Of a stretch of 46,007 nt of DNA, positions 31,035 through 46,007 are shown piece after piece. A model generated the notes under the pieces. The model was not told the origin of the DNA. It worked only from the letters and a program-made list of their open reading frames with translations, and did not search any database. Source of the stretch: Nioella halotolerans (GTDB taxonomy: Bacteria; Pseudomonadota; Alphaproteobacteria; Rhodobacterales; Rhodobacteraceae). The stretch covers positions 1 to 46,007 of the forward strand of contig QVQC01000064.1 in the NCBI GenBank assembly GCA_003428585.1, given 5' to 3'. Each line of letters starts with the position of its first letter. Within the stretch, counting starts at the first letter, position 1. The position numbers and the translations under genes are program-made.

Positions 31035-31553
31035 GTGGATAGAGCCCAGAAAGAGAAAGTGGTCGAGGAACTCGGCCAGATCTTCGAAAGCTCTGGCGTC
31101 GTGGTGGTGTCCCACTACGAGGGTCTCACGGTTGCCGAGATGCAGGACCTGCGCGCGCAAATGCGTGAAGCGGGCGGGTCCGTTCGCGTCGCCAAGAACA
31201 GGCTCGCCAAGATCGCCCTCGAAGGAACGCCATGCGAAGGCATTGCCGACCTGATGACGGGCATGACCGTGCTCTCCTATTCCGAGGATCCCGTGGCCGC
31301 GGCCAAGGTGTCCGAGGCGTTCGCCAAGAAGAACAGCAAGCTTGCTATTCTTGGCGGTGCGATGGGCAGCACGGTCCTTGACCGCGACGGTGTCAAAGCC
31401 GTGTCCGAAATGCCGTCCCGCGAGGAGCTTATCGCCTCCATCGTCGGCTGCATCGGGGCACCTGCTTCGAACATTGCCGGGGCCATTGGCGCACCTGCTT
31501 CGAACATCGCGAGCATCCTTTCGACCATCGAAGAGAAGGCCGAAGCCGCGTAA
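31035..31553 (+). CDS. rplJ: Ribosomal protein L10
   Basis: The 172-residue L10 anchors the L7/L12 stalk. The start is GTG at 31035 with GGAG upstream; the protein begins [33 protein letters not shown], as in alphaproteobacterial L10. The C-terminal part that binds L12 dimers contains a tandem 11-residue repeat (GAPASNIA twice), encoded by DNA with 17 identical bases 33 bp apart. It heads the L10-L12 unit, which is probably autoregulated through the upstream leader. Confidence 0.95.
   Translation: MDRAQKEKVVEELGQIFESSGVVVVSHYEGLTVAEMQDLRAQMREAGGSVRVAKNRLAKIALEGTPCEGIADLMTGMTVLSYSEDPVAAAKVSEAFAKKNSKLAILGGAMGSTVLDRDGVKAVSEMPSREELIASIVGCIGAPASNIAGAIGAPASNIASILSTIEEKAEAA
31458..31507 (+). repeat. 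33-bp in-frame tandem repeat in rplJ
   Basis: GCACCTGCTTCGAACAT occurs at 31458-31474 and again at 31491-31507, exactly 11 codons apart. It encodes the repeated APASNIA segment at the L12-binding end of L10. Confidence 0.75.
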
Positions 31554-31623
31554 GCAACCCGAGACCCGTCGTGGTGCAAACCTTGCGACGTTGGAACCCA
31601 TACCTAGAGACGGAACCTGAAAA

Positions 31624-32007
31624 ATGGCTGATCTGAAAGCACTGGCTGAACAAATCGTTGGCCTGACCCTCCTGGAAGCCCAGGAACTGAAAACCATCCT
31701 GAAAGACGAGTACGGCATCGAGCCCGCCGCCGGTGGCGCGGTGATGATGGCCGGCCCCGCAGGCGGCGACGCCGGTGGCGAGGCTGCCGAGGAGCAGACC
31801 GAGTTCGACGTGATCCTCAAGTCCGCCGGCGACAAGAAGATCAACGTGATCAAGGAAGTCCGCGGCATTACCGGCCTCGGACTGAAAGAAGCGAAAGAGC
31901 TGGTCGAAGCCGGCGGCAAGGCCGTCAAGGAAGGCGTCGACAAGGCCGAAGCAGAAGAGATCAAGGGCAAGCTGGAAGCAGCTGGCGCCGAGGTCGAACT
32001 GAAGTAA
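31624..32007 (+). CDS. rplL: Ribosomal protein L7/L12
   Basis: The 127-residue stalk protein recruits translation GTPases. It has the N-terminal dimerisation helices ([29 protein letters not shown]), an Ala/Gly-rich hinge ([21 protein letters not shown]) and the C-terminal domain ([34 protein letters not shown]). It lies 70 bp after rplJ and 254 bp before rpoB, the gap containing a strong hairpin. Confidence 0.96.
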   Translation: MADLKALAEQIVGLTLLEAQELKTILKDEYGIEPAAGGAVMMAGPAGGDAGGEAAEEQTEFDVILKSAGDKKINVIKEVRGITGLGLKEAKELVEAGGKAVKEGVDKAEAEEIKGKLEAAGAEVELK

Positions 32008-32043
32008 TCCGCGTCCGGGGTCGTCCCGGAACGGAGAGAAATT

Positions 32044-32076
32044 GGCTGGATCCGGGGCGAAATCCCGGGTCCAGCC
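32044..32076 (+). promoter_or_regulatory. Strong hairpin between rplL and rpoB
   Basis: GGCTGGATCCGGG (32044-32056) pairs with CCCGGGTCCAGCC (32064-32076), 13 bp with one G-U and a GCGAAAU loop. No T run follows, so it is more like the attenuator and RNase III processing region known at this place in E. coli than a full terminator. The rest of the 254-bp gap has no gene. Confidence 0.6.
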
Positions 32077-32261
32077 AGCCTCGTCTTGGCGAGGGCCCGC
32101 GACGCAGGCGGACCTTCCCCAAGGCGCGGTCAAGCGGATCGGGAGCTTGCCGGTGGGACGGCAGGCATGAATTGATCCGGACCCGCCCGTTTCAGTGCGA
32201 CGCATGGCCGGTGCCCCGACGGCCGATGTGACGCGTGAGACAATGAAAGGTGCAGACGAGC

Positions 32262-36395
<4,134 letters not shown>

Positions 36396-36397
36396 GG

Positions 36398-36447
36398 GCG
36401 AATATTCGTCGAATATGCGCATTGGCGATCCTTCGTCGAAGGATCGC
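36398..36447 (+). repeat. Twin GTC-loop hairpins between rpoB and rpoC
   Basis: Two 23-base hairpins stand 4 bp apart. The first pairs GCGAATATTC with GAATATGCGC (36398-36420, one mismatch); the second pairs GCGATCCTTC with GAAGGATCGC (36425-36447, perfect). Both have 10-bp arms, the same GTC loop and the same apex TTCGTCGAA, starting two bases past the rpoB stop codon. Confidence 0.85.
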
Positions 36448-36478
36448 GCCTCTCCCGCCCCAAGCTTAGGAATTGGTT

Positions 36479-40708
<4,230 letters not shown>

Positions 40709-40728
40709 ACTCCTCGACACAAAAAGCA

Positions 40729-40759
40729 CCCCCCGCCGGCCTGTCTGGCGGGGGGTTTT
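40729..40759 (+). terminator. Terminator of the rpoBC operon
   Basis: CCCCCCGCC (40729-40737) pairs perfectly with GGCGGGGGG (40747-40755), followed by TTTT, 21 bp after the rpoC stop codon. Confidence 0.9.
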
Positions 40760-40837
40760 CCATTCCGGGGCAGGGGGATTCACAGGATCGCGCCATTGGA
40801 CTAGGATCGATCCGGGCAGCATGGATGAGGCGCGGGC

Positions 40838-41659
40838 ATGGCGGGCAGTTTCGAGAATCAGATCGTGGGCGTTTGCCGGTTCTCCTATCTGGGGTCGGGC
40901 GGGTTCGAGGCGTCGAAGCTCGAGCGCGACCAGTTGGCGGAGATGCTTTACGAACAGTCACGCATGAACCGCCGTTTCGCGCTTTTCGAGACGATCTGCC
41001 TGCCCTCGCTGGCGGCGCAGACGGACATGGATTTCCGGCTGGTCGTGCTGATCGGAACCTCGATGCCCATGCGGTTTCGCAAGCGGCTGAAAAGCCTCGG
41101 GGAGCGATACCCGTTCCTGCAAATCTGTGCCCTCGAACCGAACGGGCCGCTCAACGCCACCAAGCGGGCCTATCGGCGTGGCACCAATGACAGCGCCGAT
41201 TTCATCACCGGGTTCCGGATCGACGATGACGACGCGGTCGCGGTGGACTACATCGCGCGAACCCGTGCCGTCGCGGACCAGCTTTTGCGCATGGGTTGGG
41301 CCGATGCCGACACCCCCGCCGTGATCGCCTTTCACCGCGGCATCTACTGGGACATGACGGACCGCCAAGACCCGTTCCACGATTTCCGGGAAATCGCACC
41401 GCTCGGCCTTGCAAGCGCGATGGTCACCAAGCGTGACGGTCAGTCCAACATGTTTCGCTGGAACCACCGACGGATCGCGGCCCATGCGCGCATGTGGTCG
41501 GACCCGACAGAGCGCATGTTCCTGCGGACCCTGCACCGCCATAACGATTCCGGGCGGTCGATTCCGCCCGGCGCGGTGCCGATCCCCGGCGCAGAGGCGC
41601 ACGAGATGTTGCGGGCGCGGTTCGGGCTTGACCCGGAACAGGCCATGGCGTTGATGTAG
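40838..41659 (+). CDS. Putative rhamnosyltransferase-family glycosyltransferase
   Basis: The 273-residue protein matches the family annotated as putative rhamnosyl transferase: VGVCRFSYLGSGGF at the N-terminus, RFALFETICLPSLAAQTDMDFRLVVLIG (GT-A-like strand and helix), and FRIDDDDAVAVDYI near residue 130, an aspartate cluster in the place of the DxD metal and nucleotide-sugar site. The sugar and acceptor are unknown. There is no membrane segment. It stands alone between the rpoBC terminator and a DMT transporter, 29 bp upstream of that transporter, so the two may be co-transcribed. Confidence 0.82.
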   Translation: MAGSFENQIVGVCRFSYLGSGGFEASKLERDQLAEMLYEQSRMNRRFALFETICLPSLAAQTDMDFRLVVLIGTSMPMRFRKRLKSLGERYPFLQICALEPNGPLNATKRAYRRGTNDSADFITGFRIDDDDAVAVDYIARTRAVADQLLRMGWADADTPAVIAFHRGIYWDMTDRQDPFHDFREIAPLGLASAMVTKRDGQSNMFRWNHRRIAAHARMWSDPTERMFLRTLHRHNDSGRSIPPGAVPIPGAEAHEMLRARFGLDPEQAMALM

Positions 41660-41688
41660 AAGGCGTTCGTCCCTGACAGCGGTATGGA

Positions 41689-42573
41689 ATGACCCTTTCG
41701 CCCAACCTGAAAGGCGCGCTTCTCATGATGGGAAGCATGGCCGCCTTCACCTTCAACGATACCTGCGTGAAGCTCGTGTCAGGCGATTTGCCGCTGTTTC
41801 AGATCGTGTTCCTGCGCGGGATCCTCACGACCCTGATGATCGCGGCTTTGGCTTGGGCGATGGGGTTGCGCAGCCTTGCGATCCCGCGCGGCGATATCGC
41901 GGTGGTTGCCGGGCGCACGGCGGCGGAAATCGCCTCGATGTGTGCGTTTCTCTACGCGCTGATGCACATGCCGCTGGCCAACGTCACATCCATCCTTGCC
42001 GCGATGCCGTTGACGGTGACGCTGGCGGGGGCGGTCTTTCTGGGCGAACCGGTGGGCTGGAAACGGCTGGCCGCGATCCTCGTCGGGTTCGCCGGTGTGC
42101 TGATGATCGTGAAACCGGGGGCGGAGGGGTTCAACATCCATTCCCTCTCGGCCCTTCTGGCGGTATTGCTGGTCACCGCGCGCGATCTTTTCACACGCCG
42201 CATGTCGGCGCAGGTGCCAAGCATGGCGATTGCCGTCATGACCGCGCTTGCCGTCGGAGTGTTCGGCGGCGTGGCGATGCTGTGGCAGGGCTGGCAGCCG
42301 GCCGGCCCGCGCGAGGTGGGATTGATCGCCGGCGCGGCGGTGTTCATCGTCGGCGGCTACGTCTTTTCCATCATGGTAATGCGGGTAGGCGAGATCGGTT
42401 TCGTCGCGCCGTTCCGCTATACGGCGCTCGTTTGGGCCTTGCTTCTGGGGTGGCTGGTCTTCGGCGACTGGCCAAGCTTGCTGACCCTTGCCGGGGCCTC
42501 CATCGTGGTGATGACGGGGATCTTCACGCTCTACCGCGAACGGCTGACGCGGCGGGCGGTGGTGCAGGGATGA
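41689..42573 (+). CDS. DMT-family (EamA) membrane transporter
   Basis: The 294-residue protein has ten hydrophobic segments in two EamA repeats, the drug/metabolite transporter layout; the first repeat has MHMPLANVTSILAAMPLTVTLAGAVFLGEPVGWKRLAAILVGFAGVLMIVKPG, with the conserved Pro and Glu. Family members export amino acids, nucleobases or other metabolites by proton exchange; the substrate cannot be predicted here. It ends 16 bp before the promoter of the rpsL operon. Confidence 0.88.
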   Translation: MTLSPNLKGALLMMGSMAAFTFNDTCVKLVSGDLPLFQIVFLRGILTTLMIAALAWAMGLRSLAIPRGDIAVVAGRTAAEIASMCAFLYALMHMPLANVTSILAAMPLTVTLAGAVFLGEPVGWKRLAAILVGFAGVLMIVKPGAEGFNIHSLSALLAVLLVTARDLFTRRMSAQVPSMAIAVMTALAVGVFGGVAMLWQGWQPAGPREVGLIAGAAVFIVGGYVFSIMVMRVGEIGFVAPFRYTALVWALLLGWLVFGDWPSLLTLAGASIVVMTGIFTLYRERLTRRAVVQG

Positions 42574-42589
42574 CGCGATCGGGATCCTG

Positions 42590-42618
42590 TTGACACCCTA
42601 CCCGATTCCCCCTATACG
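42590..42618 (+). promoter_or_regulatory. Sigma-70 promoter of the rpsL-rpsG-fusA-tuf operon
   Basis: A consensus TTGACA (42590-42595), a 17-bp spacer and TATACG (42613-42618) predict a start near 42625 and a leader of about 200 nt. This is the best promoter match in the window, as suits an operon of highly expressed genes. The leader (to 42823) shows no reading frame worth calling. Confidence 0.85.
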
Positions 42619-42823
42619 CCGCCTCACCCAGCCGGTGTGCGCCAGAGCCCACGCTGGCCGGGTAAACAGATTTGAGTGGTCATGATCCGGGCCGTTTTGG
42701 TGCCCCGATCCTCTGAGAATTCCACCGCTGTGTCCTCCAGGTAGGGAAGGGGCACATGCGGTATTGGTGTTTTCGCGCATGCGACAGCGCCAAATGTCAT
42801 GAACGAGCGAAACGGGGAACCGA

Positions 42824-43195
42824 ATGCCGACGATTCAACAGCTGATCCGCAAGCCGCGGCAGGCCAAGAGACGATCGAACAAATCCATGCACCTCGAGGG
42901 CAACCCGCAAAAACGCGGCGTTTGCACCCGGGTCTATACCACCACCCCGAAGAAGCCGAACTCGGCGATGCGGAAGGTGGCAAAGGTGCGCCTGACCAAT
43001 GGCTACGAGGTCATCAGCTACATCCCCGGTGAAAGCCACAACCTTCAGGAGCACTCCGTTGTCCTGATCCGTGGCGGCCGTGTGAAGGACCTTCCCGGTG
43101 TGCGCTATCACATCCTGCGCGGCGTGCTCGACACGCAGGGCGTCAAGGATCGTCGCCAGCGTCGCTCCAAATATGGCGCCAAGCGCCCCAAGTAA
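42824..43195 (+). CDS. rpsL: Ribosomal protein S12
   Basis: The 123-residue protein is nearly invariant across bacteria: [36 protein letters not shown] and [21 protein letters not shown]. It shapes the decoding centre. The lysines at the streptomycin-resistance positions (TTTPKKPNS and GGRVKDLPG) are wild type. GGGGAA lies upstream as ribosome-binding site. Confidence 0.97.
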   Translation: MPTIQQLIRKPRQAKRRSNKSMHLEGNPQKRGVCTRVYTTTPKKPNSAMRKVAKVRLTNGYEVISYIPGESHNLQEHSVVLIRGGRVKDLPGVRYHILRGVLDTQGVKDRRQRRSKYGAKRPK

Positions 43196-43207
43196 GAGGA
43201 TCACCAG

Positions 43208-43678
43208 ATGTCCCGTCGCCACGCCGCTGAAAAGCGCCAGATCCTGCCCGACGCCAAGTTCGGCGACAAGGTTCTGAGCAAGTTCATGAATAACCTGATG
43301 ATCGACGGCAAGAAGTCGGTCGCAGAACGCATCGTCTACAACGCGTTTGACCGGGTCGAGGGCAAGCTAAAGCGCGCCCCCGTCGAGGTTTTCCACGAAG
43401 CGCTCGACAACATCAAGCCGTCGGTCGAGGTGCGCTCGCGCCGCGTCGGTGGCGCCACCTACCAGGTGCCCGTCGAAGTGCGCCCGGAGCGCCGCGAAGC
43501 GCTCGCCATCCGTTGGCTGATCGCCGCATCGCGCGCCCGGAACGAAAACACGATGGAAGAACGTCTGGCCGGGGAACTGGTCGATGCCGTCAACAGCCGG
43601 GGGTCCGCCGTCAAGAAGCGGGAAGATACCCACAAGATGGCCGATGCCAACAAGGCGTTCAGCCACTACCGCTGGTAA
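43208..43678 (+). CDS. rpsG: Ribosomal protein S7
   Basis: The 156-residue protein nucleates the 30S head and in E. coli represses translation of its own operon. [39 protein letters not shown] and [31 protein letters not shown] are the family's conserved segments. It follows rpsL by 12 bp with GAGGA at good distance; a strong hairpin follows before fusA. Confidence 0.97.
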   Translation: MSRRHAAEKRQILPDAKFGDKVLSKFMNNLMIDGKKSVAERIVYNAFDRVEGKLKRAPVEVFHEALDNIKPSVEVRSRRVGGATYQVPVEVRPERREALAIRWLIAASRARNENTMEERLAGELVDAVNSRGSAVKKREDTHKMADANKAFSHYRW

Positions 43679-43684
43679 ACTCTT

Positions 43685-43710
43685 GCGCCGGGGGAATGGT
43701 CCCCCGGTGC
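43685..43710 (+). terminator. Hairpin between rpsG and fusA, possible partial terminator
   Basis: GCGCCGGGGGA (43685-43695) pairs with TCCCCCGGTGC (43700-43710), 11 bp with one G-U and a 4-base loop, with CCTTTT ten bases later. Since fusA and tuf are in the same operon, it should be a partial terminator or mRNA-stability element. Confidence 0.5.
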
Positions 43711-43744
43711 GTCCTCCCTTTTCTATCGCCTAAGGACCGAACCC

Positions 43745-45862
43745 ATGGCACGCGACTATCCGCTCGACCGATACCGGAATTTCGGGATCATGGCCCACAT
43801 CGACGCGGGCAAGACCACCTGTTCCGAACGCATTCTTTTCTACACCGGCAAGTCCCACAACCTTGGTGAGGTGCATGACGGCGCCGCCACCATGGACTGG
43901 ATGGAGCAGGAACAGGAACGCGGCATCACCATCACCTCGGCTGCGACCACCACGTTCTGGGAACGCACCGAGGACGGCAAGCAGGCCGATTCCCAAAAGT
44001 ACCGGATGAACATCATCGACACGCCCGGCCACGTCGATTTCACCATCGAGGTGGAACGCTCCCTGGCCGTGCTTGATGGCGCGGTTGCCGTGCTCGATGC
44101 CAATGCCGGCGTCGAGCCGCAGACCGAAACCGTCTGGCGTCAAGCCGACCGCTACAAGGTTCCGCGCATCGTCTTCGTCAACAAGATGGACAAGATCGGT
44201 GCCGATTTCTTCAACTGCGTTCACATGATCGAGGAGCGCACCGGCGCCATTGCCTGCCCCGTGCAGATCCCGATCGGGGCCGAGCATGAGCTTGAAGGCA
44301 TCATCGACCTCGTGACCATGAAGGAATGGGTGTGGCGCGGCGAAGACCTTGGCGCGACCTGGTTCCAGGAAGAGATCCGCGACTCGCTGCGTGCAACCGC
44401 CGATGAATGGCGCGCAAAGCTGGTCGAGAATGCCGTCGAGCAGGACGACGACGCCATGATGGCCTATCTCGATGGCGAGGAGCCTGATGTCGACACGCTG
44501 CGCAATCTGATCCGCAAGGGCACCCTGTCGCTGGCCTTCGTCCCGGTTCTGGGCGGATCCGCGTTCAAGAACAAGGGCGTGCAGCCGCTGCTGAATGCCG
44601 TGATCGACTACCTGCCCAGCCCGCTGGACGTGGTCGATTACATGGGTTTCGACCCGACCGACGAGACGGAGACGCGCAACATTCCGCGGCGCGCGGATGA
44701 CGAGATGCCGTTCTCCGGTCTGGCGTTCAAGATCATGAACGACCCGTTCGTGGGCAGCCTGACCTTCACCCGGATCTATTCGGGCACACTCAGCAAGGGC
44801 GATACCGTCCAGAACTCGACCAAGGGCAAGAAAGAGCGCATCGGTCGCATGATGATGATGCACTCGAACGACCGGACCGAGATCGAGACGGCCTATGCCG
44901 GCGACATCATCGCGCTGGCCAGCCTGAAAGACACCACCACCGGTGACACGCTCTGCGATCCCAAGGCGCAGGTTGTGCTGGAAACGATGACCTTCCCCGA
45001 TCCCGTCATCGAGATCGCGGTCGAACCCAAGACCAAGGGCGACCAGGAGAAGATGAGCCAGGGCCTGGCCCGGCTGGCCGCCGAAGACCCGTCCTTCCGG
45101 GTCGAGACGGACCTCGAATCCGGCCAGACGATTATGAAGGGCATGGGCGAACTTCACCTTGATATCCTCGTCGACCGCCTTAAGCGCGAGTTCAAGGTCG
45201 AGGCGAATATCGGCGCGCCGCAGGTGGCTTATCGCGAAACGATCTCGTCGAAGATCAACCATACCTACACCCACAAGAAGCAGTCGGGTGGCTCCGGTCA
45301 GTTCGCCGAAGTGCAGCTGGAGATCGCGCCGACCGAACCCGGAGAAGGGTATTCCTTCGAGTCCCGCATCGTTGGCGGGGCCGTTCCGAAGGAATACATC
45401 CCCGGCGTCGAAAAGGGGATCAAGTCGGTCATGGATTCGGGTCCGCTGGCGGGCTTCCCGGTGATCGACTTCAAGGTTGCGCTTGTCGATGGCAAGTTCC
45501 ACGACGTGGACTCCTCGGTTCTGGCCTTCGAAATCGCGTCGCGGATGGCGATGCGGGAAGGTCTGCGCAAGGCCGGTGCAAAGCTTCTGGAACCGATGAT
45601 GAAGGTCGAGGTGGTCACGCCGGAGGAATATACCGGCAGCATCATCGGCGACCTGACCTCGCGTCGCGGGCAGGTGTCGGGGCAGGCCCCGCGCGGCAAT
45701 GCTGTCGCGATTGACGCCTTCGTGCCGCTGGCCAACATGTTCGGCTACATCAACACCCTGCGCTCCATGTCTTCGGGCCGCGCGCAGTTCACGATGCAGT
45801 TCGATCACTACGATCCGGTGCCGCAGAACATCTCGGACGAGATCCAGTCGAAATACGCATAA
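43745..45862 (+). CDS. fusA: Elongation factor G
   Basis: The 705-residue translocation GTPase is complete. G1 is AHIDAGKTT near residue 18, G2 is in the RGITITSA switch, G3 is DTPGHVDF, and G4 is NKMD; domains II to V follow, with [32 protein letters not shown] in domain III and [18 protein letters not shown] near the end. AAGGA precedes the ATG. An 83-bp gap with a GGGTGC-N6-GCACCC stem separates it from tuf. Confidence 0.97.
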   Translation: MARDYPLDRYRNFGIMAHIDAGKTTCSERILFYTGKSHNLGEVHDGAATMDWMEQEQERGITITSAATTTFWERTEDGKQADSQKYRMNIIDTPGHVDFTIEVERSLAVLDGAVAVLDANAGVEPQTETVWRQADRYKVPRIVFVNKMDKIGADFFNCVHMIEERTGAIACPVQIPIGAEHELEGIIDLVTMKEWVWRGEDLGATWFQEEIRDSLRATADEWRAKLVENAVEQDDDAMMAYLDGEEPDVDTLRNLIRKGTLSLAFVPVLGGSAFKNKGVQPLLNAVIDYLPSPLDVVDYMGFDPTDETETRNIPRRADDEMPFSGLAFKIMNDPFVGSLTFTRIYSGTLSKGDTVQNSTKGKKERIGRMMMMHSNDRTEIETAYAGDIIALASLKDTTTGDTLCDPKAQVVLETMTFPDPVIEIAVEPKTKGDQEKMSQGLARLAAEDPSFRVETDLESGQTIMKGMGELHLDILVDRLKREFKVEANIGAPQVAYRETISSKINHTYTHKKQSGGSGQFAEVQLEIAPTEPGEGYSFESRIVGGAVPKEYIPGVEKGIKSVMDSGPLAGFPVIDFKVALVDGKFHDVDSSVLAFEIASRMAMREGLRKAGAKLLEPMMKVEVVTPEEYTGSIIGDLTSRRGQVSGQAPRGNAVAIDAFVPLANMFGYINTLRSMSSGRAQFTMQFDHYDPVPQNISDEIQSKYA

Positions 45863-45945
45863 GCAGCGGTGCGGGGACACCCCCGCGCCCTCTCCCCTCG
45901 TAGGGTGCGTGTCTGCACCCACCGCCACACATCAAGGAGGCCATC

Positions 45946-46007
45946 ATGGCAAAAGCAAAGTTTGAGCGCGGCAAGCCGCATTGCAACATCGGCACGATCG
46001 GTCACGT
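45946..46007 (+). CDS. tuf: Elongation factor Tu, partial (cut by the right edge)
   Basis: Only the first 20 codons are in the window: [21 protein letters not shown], the invariant beginning of EF-Tu up to the edge of the P-loop (GHVDHGKT would follow). A perfect AAGGAGG ribosome-binding site is eight bases upstream. Position after fusA is standard for the str operon. Confidence 0.93.
   Translation, partial: MAKAKFERGKPHCNIGTIGH

Noticed and set aside
31032..31041. TGTGGATAG at the rplJ start as a DnaA box
   Set aside because: It is one base off consensus and consists of the GTG start plus the first two codons; the match is coding sequence.

Overview
The window reads as chromosomal core DNA of a high-GC alphaproteobacterium of the Rhodobacteraceae (Roseobacter/Paracoccaceae) type. 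The grounds are the protein families and gene order: dnaG-rpoD next to nrdR-ribD, a ribE/ribBX/ribH/nusB operon, a KpsC/KpsD/KpsS capsule cluster, a 103 kDa-class secE-nusG-rplKAJL-rpoBC block followed by rpsL-rpsG-fusA-tuf, plus an FnrL-type box, an alphaproteobacterial LexA box and PhaR-like sites. No insertion sequence, prophage, CRISPR array, rRNA or tRNA was seen.

Layout. 1-7.1 kb is a mixed accessory stretch: an Flp-type pilin and a divergent lytic transglycosylase, the scoAB CoA-transferase, a DUF167 protein, a DksA-type zinc-finger protein, a sulfotransferase, two tandem four-cysteine DUF6455 proteins behind an FnrL-like box, a nuclease-fold orphan and a HlyU-family protein. 6.7-11.1 kb is dnaG-rpoD with an unknown gene translationally coupled to rpoD. 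11.3-21.9 kb is the riboflavin/nusB region, split by an oppositely oriented capsule cluster (kpsS-kpsD-kpsC). 22.0-25.9 kb has a small membrane protein, a structured RNA candidate, SOS-type mmcB, a PhaJ-like hydratase, a HAD phosphatase and a lipoprotein transglycosylase. 26.0-28.3 kb is kbl-tdh (threonine catabolism). From 28.5 kb to the end lie the transcription and translation operons, with a small glycosyltransferase and a DMT transporter between rpoC and rpsL; tuf is cut by the right edge.

How it works together. Most genes are housekeeping. The interesting content is between genes: two copies of a five-box array with strict 11-bp phasing (5508-5557 and 28410-28459), twin GTC-loop hairpins between rpoB and rpoC, a LexA operator filling the spacer of an apparently leaderless mmcB promoter, a structured RNA with its own promoter and terminator, CTGC-N3-GC(A/G)G sites in front of both polyhydroxyalkanoate-linked transcription units, a perfect DnaA box between dnaG and nrdR, and strong intercistronic hairpins at rplL-rpoB, nusG-rplK and rpsG-fusA.
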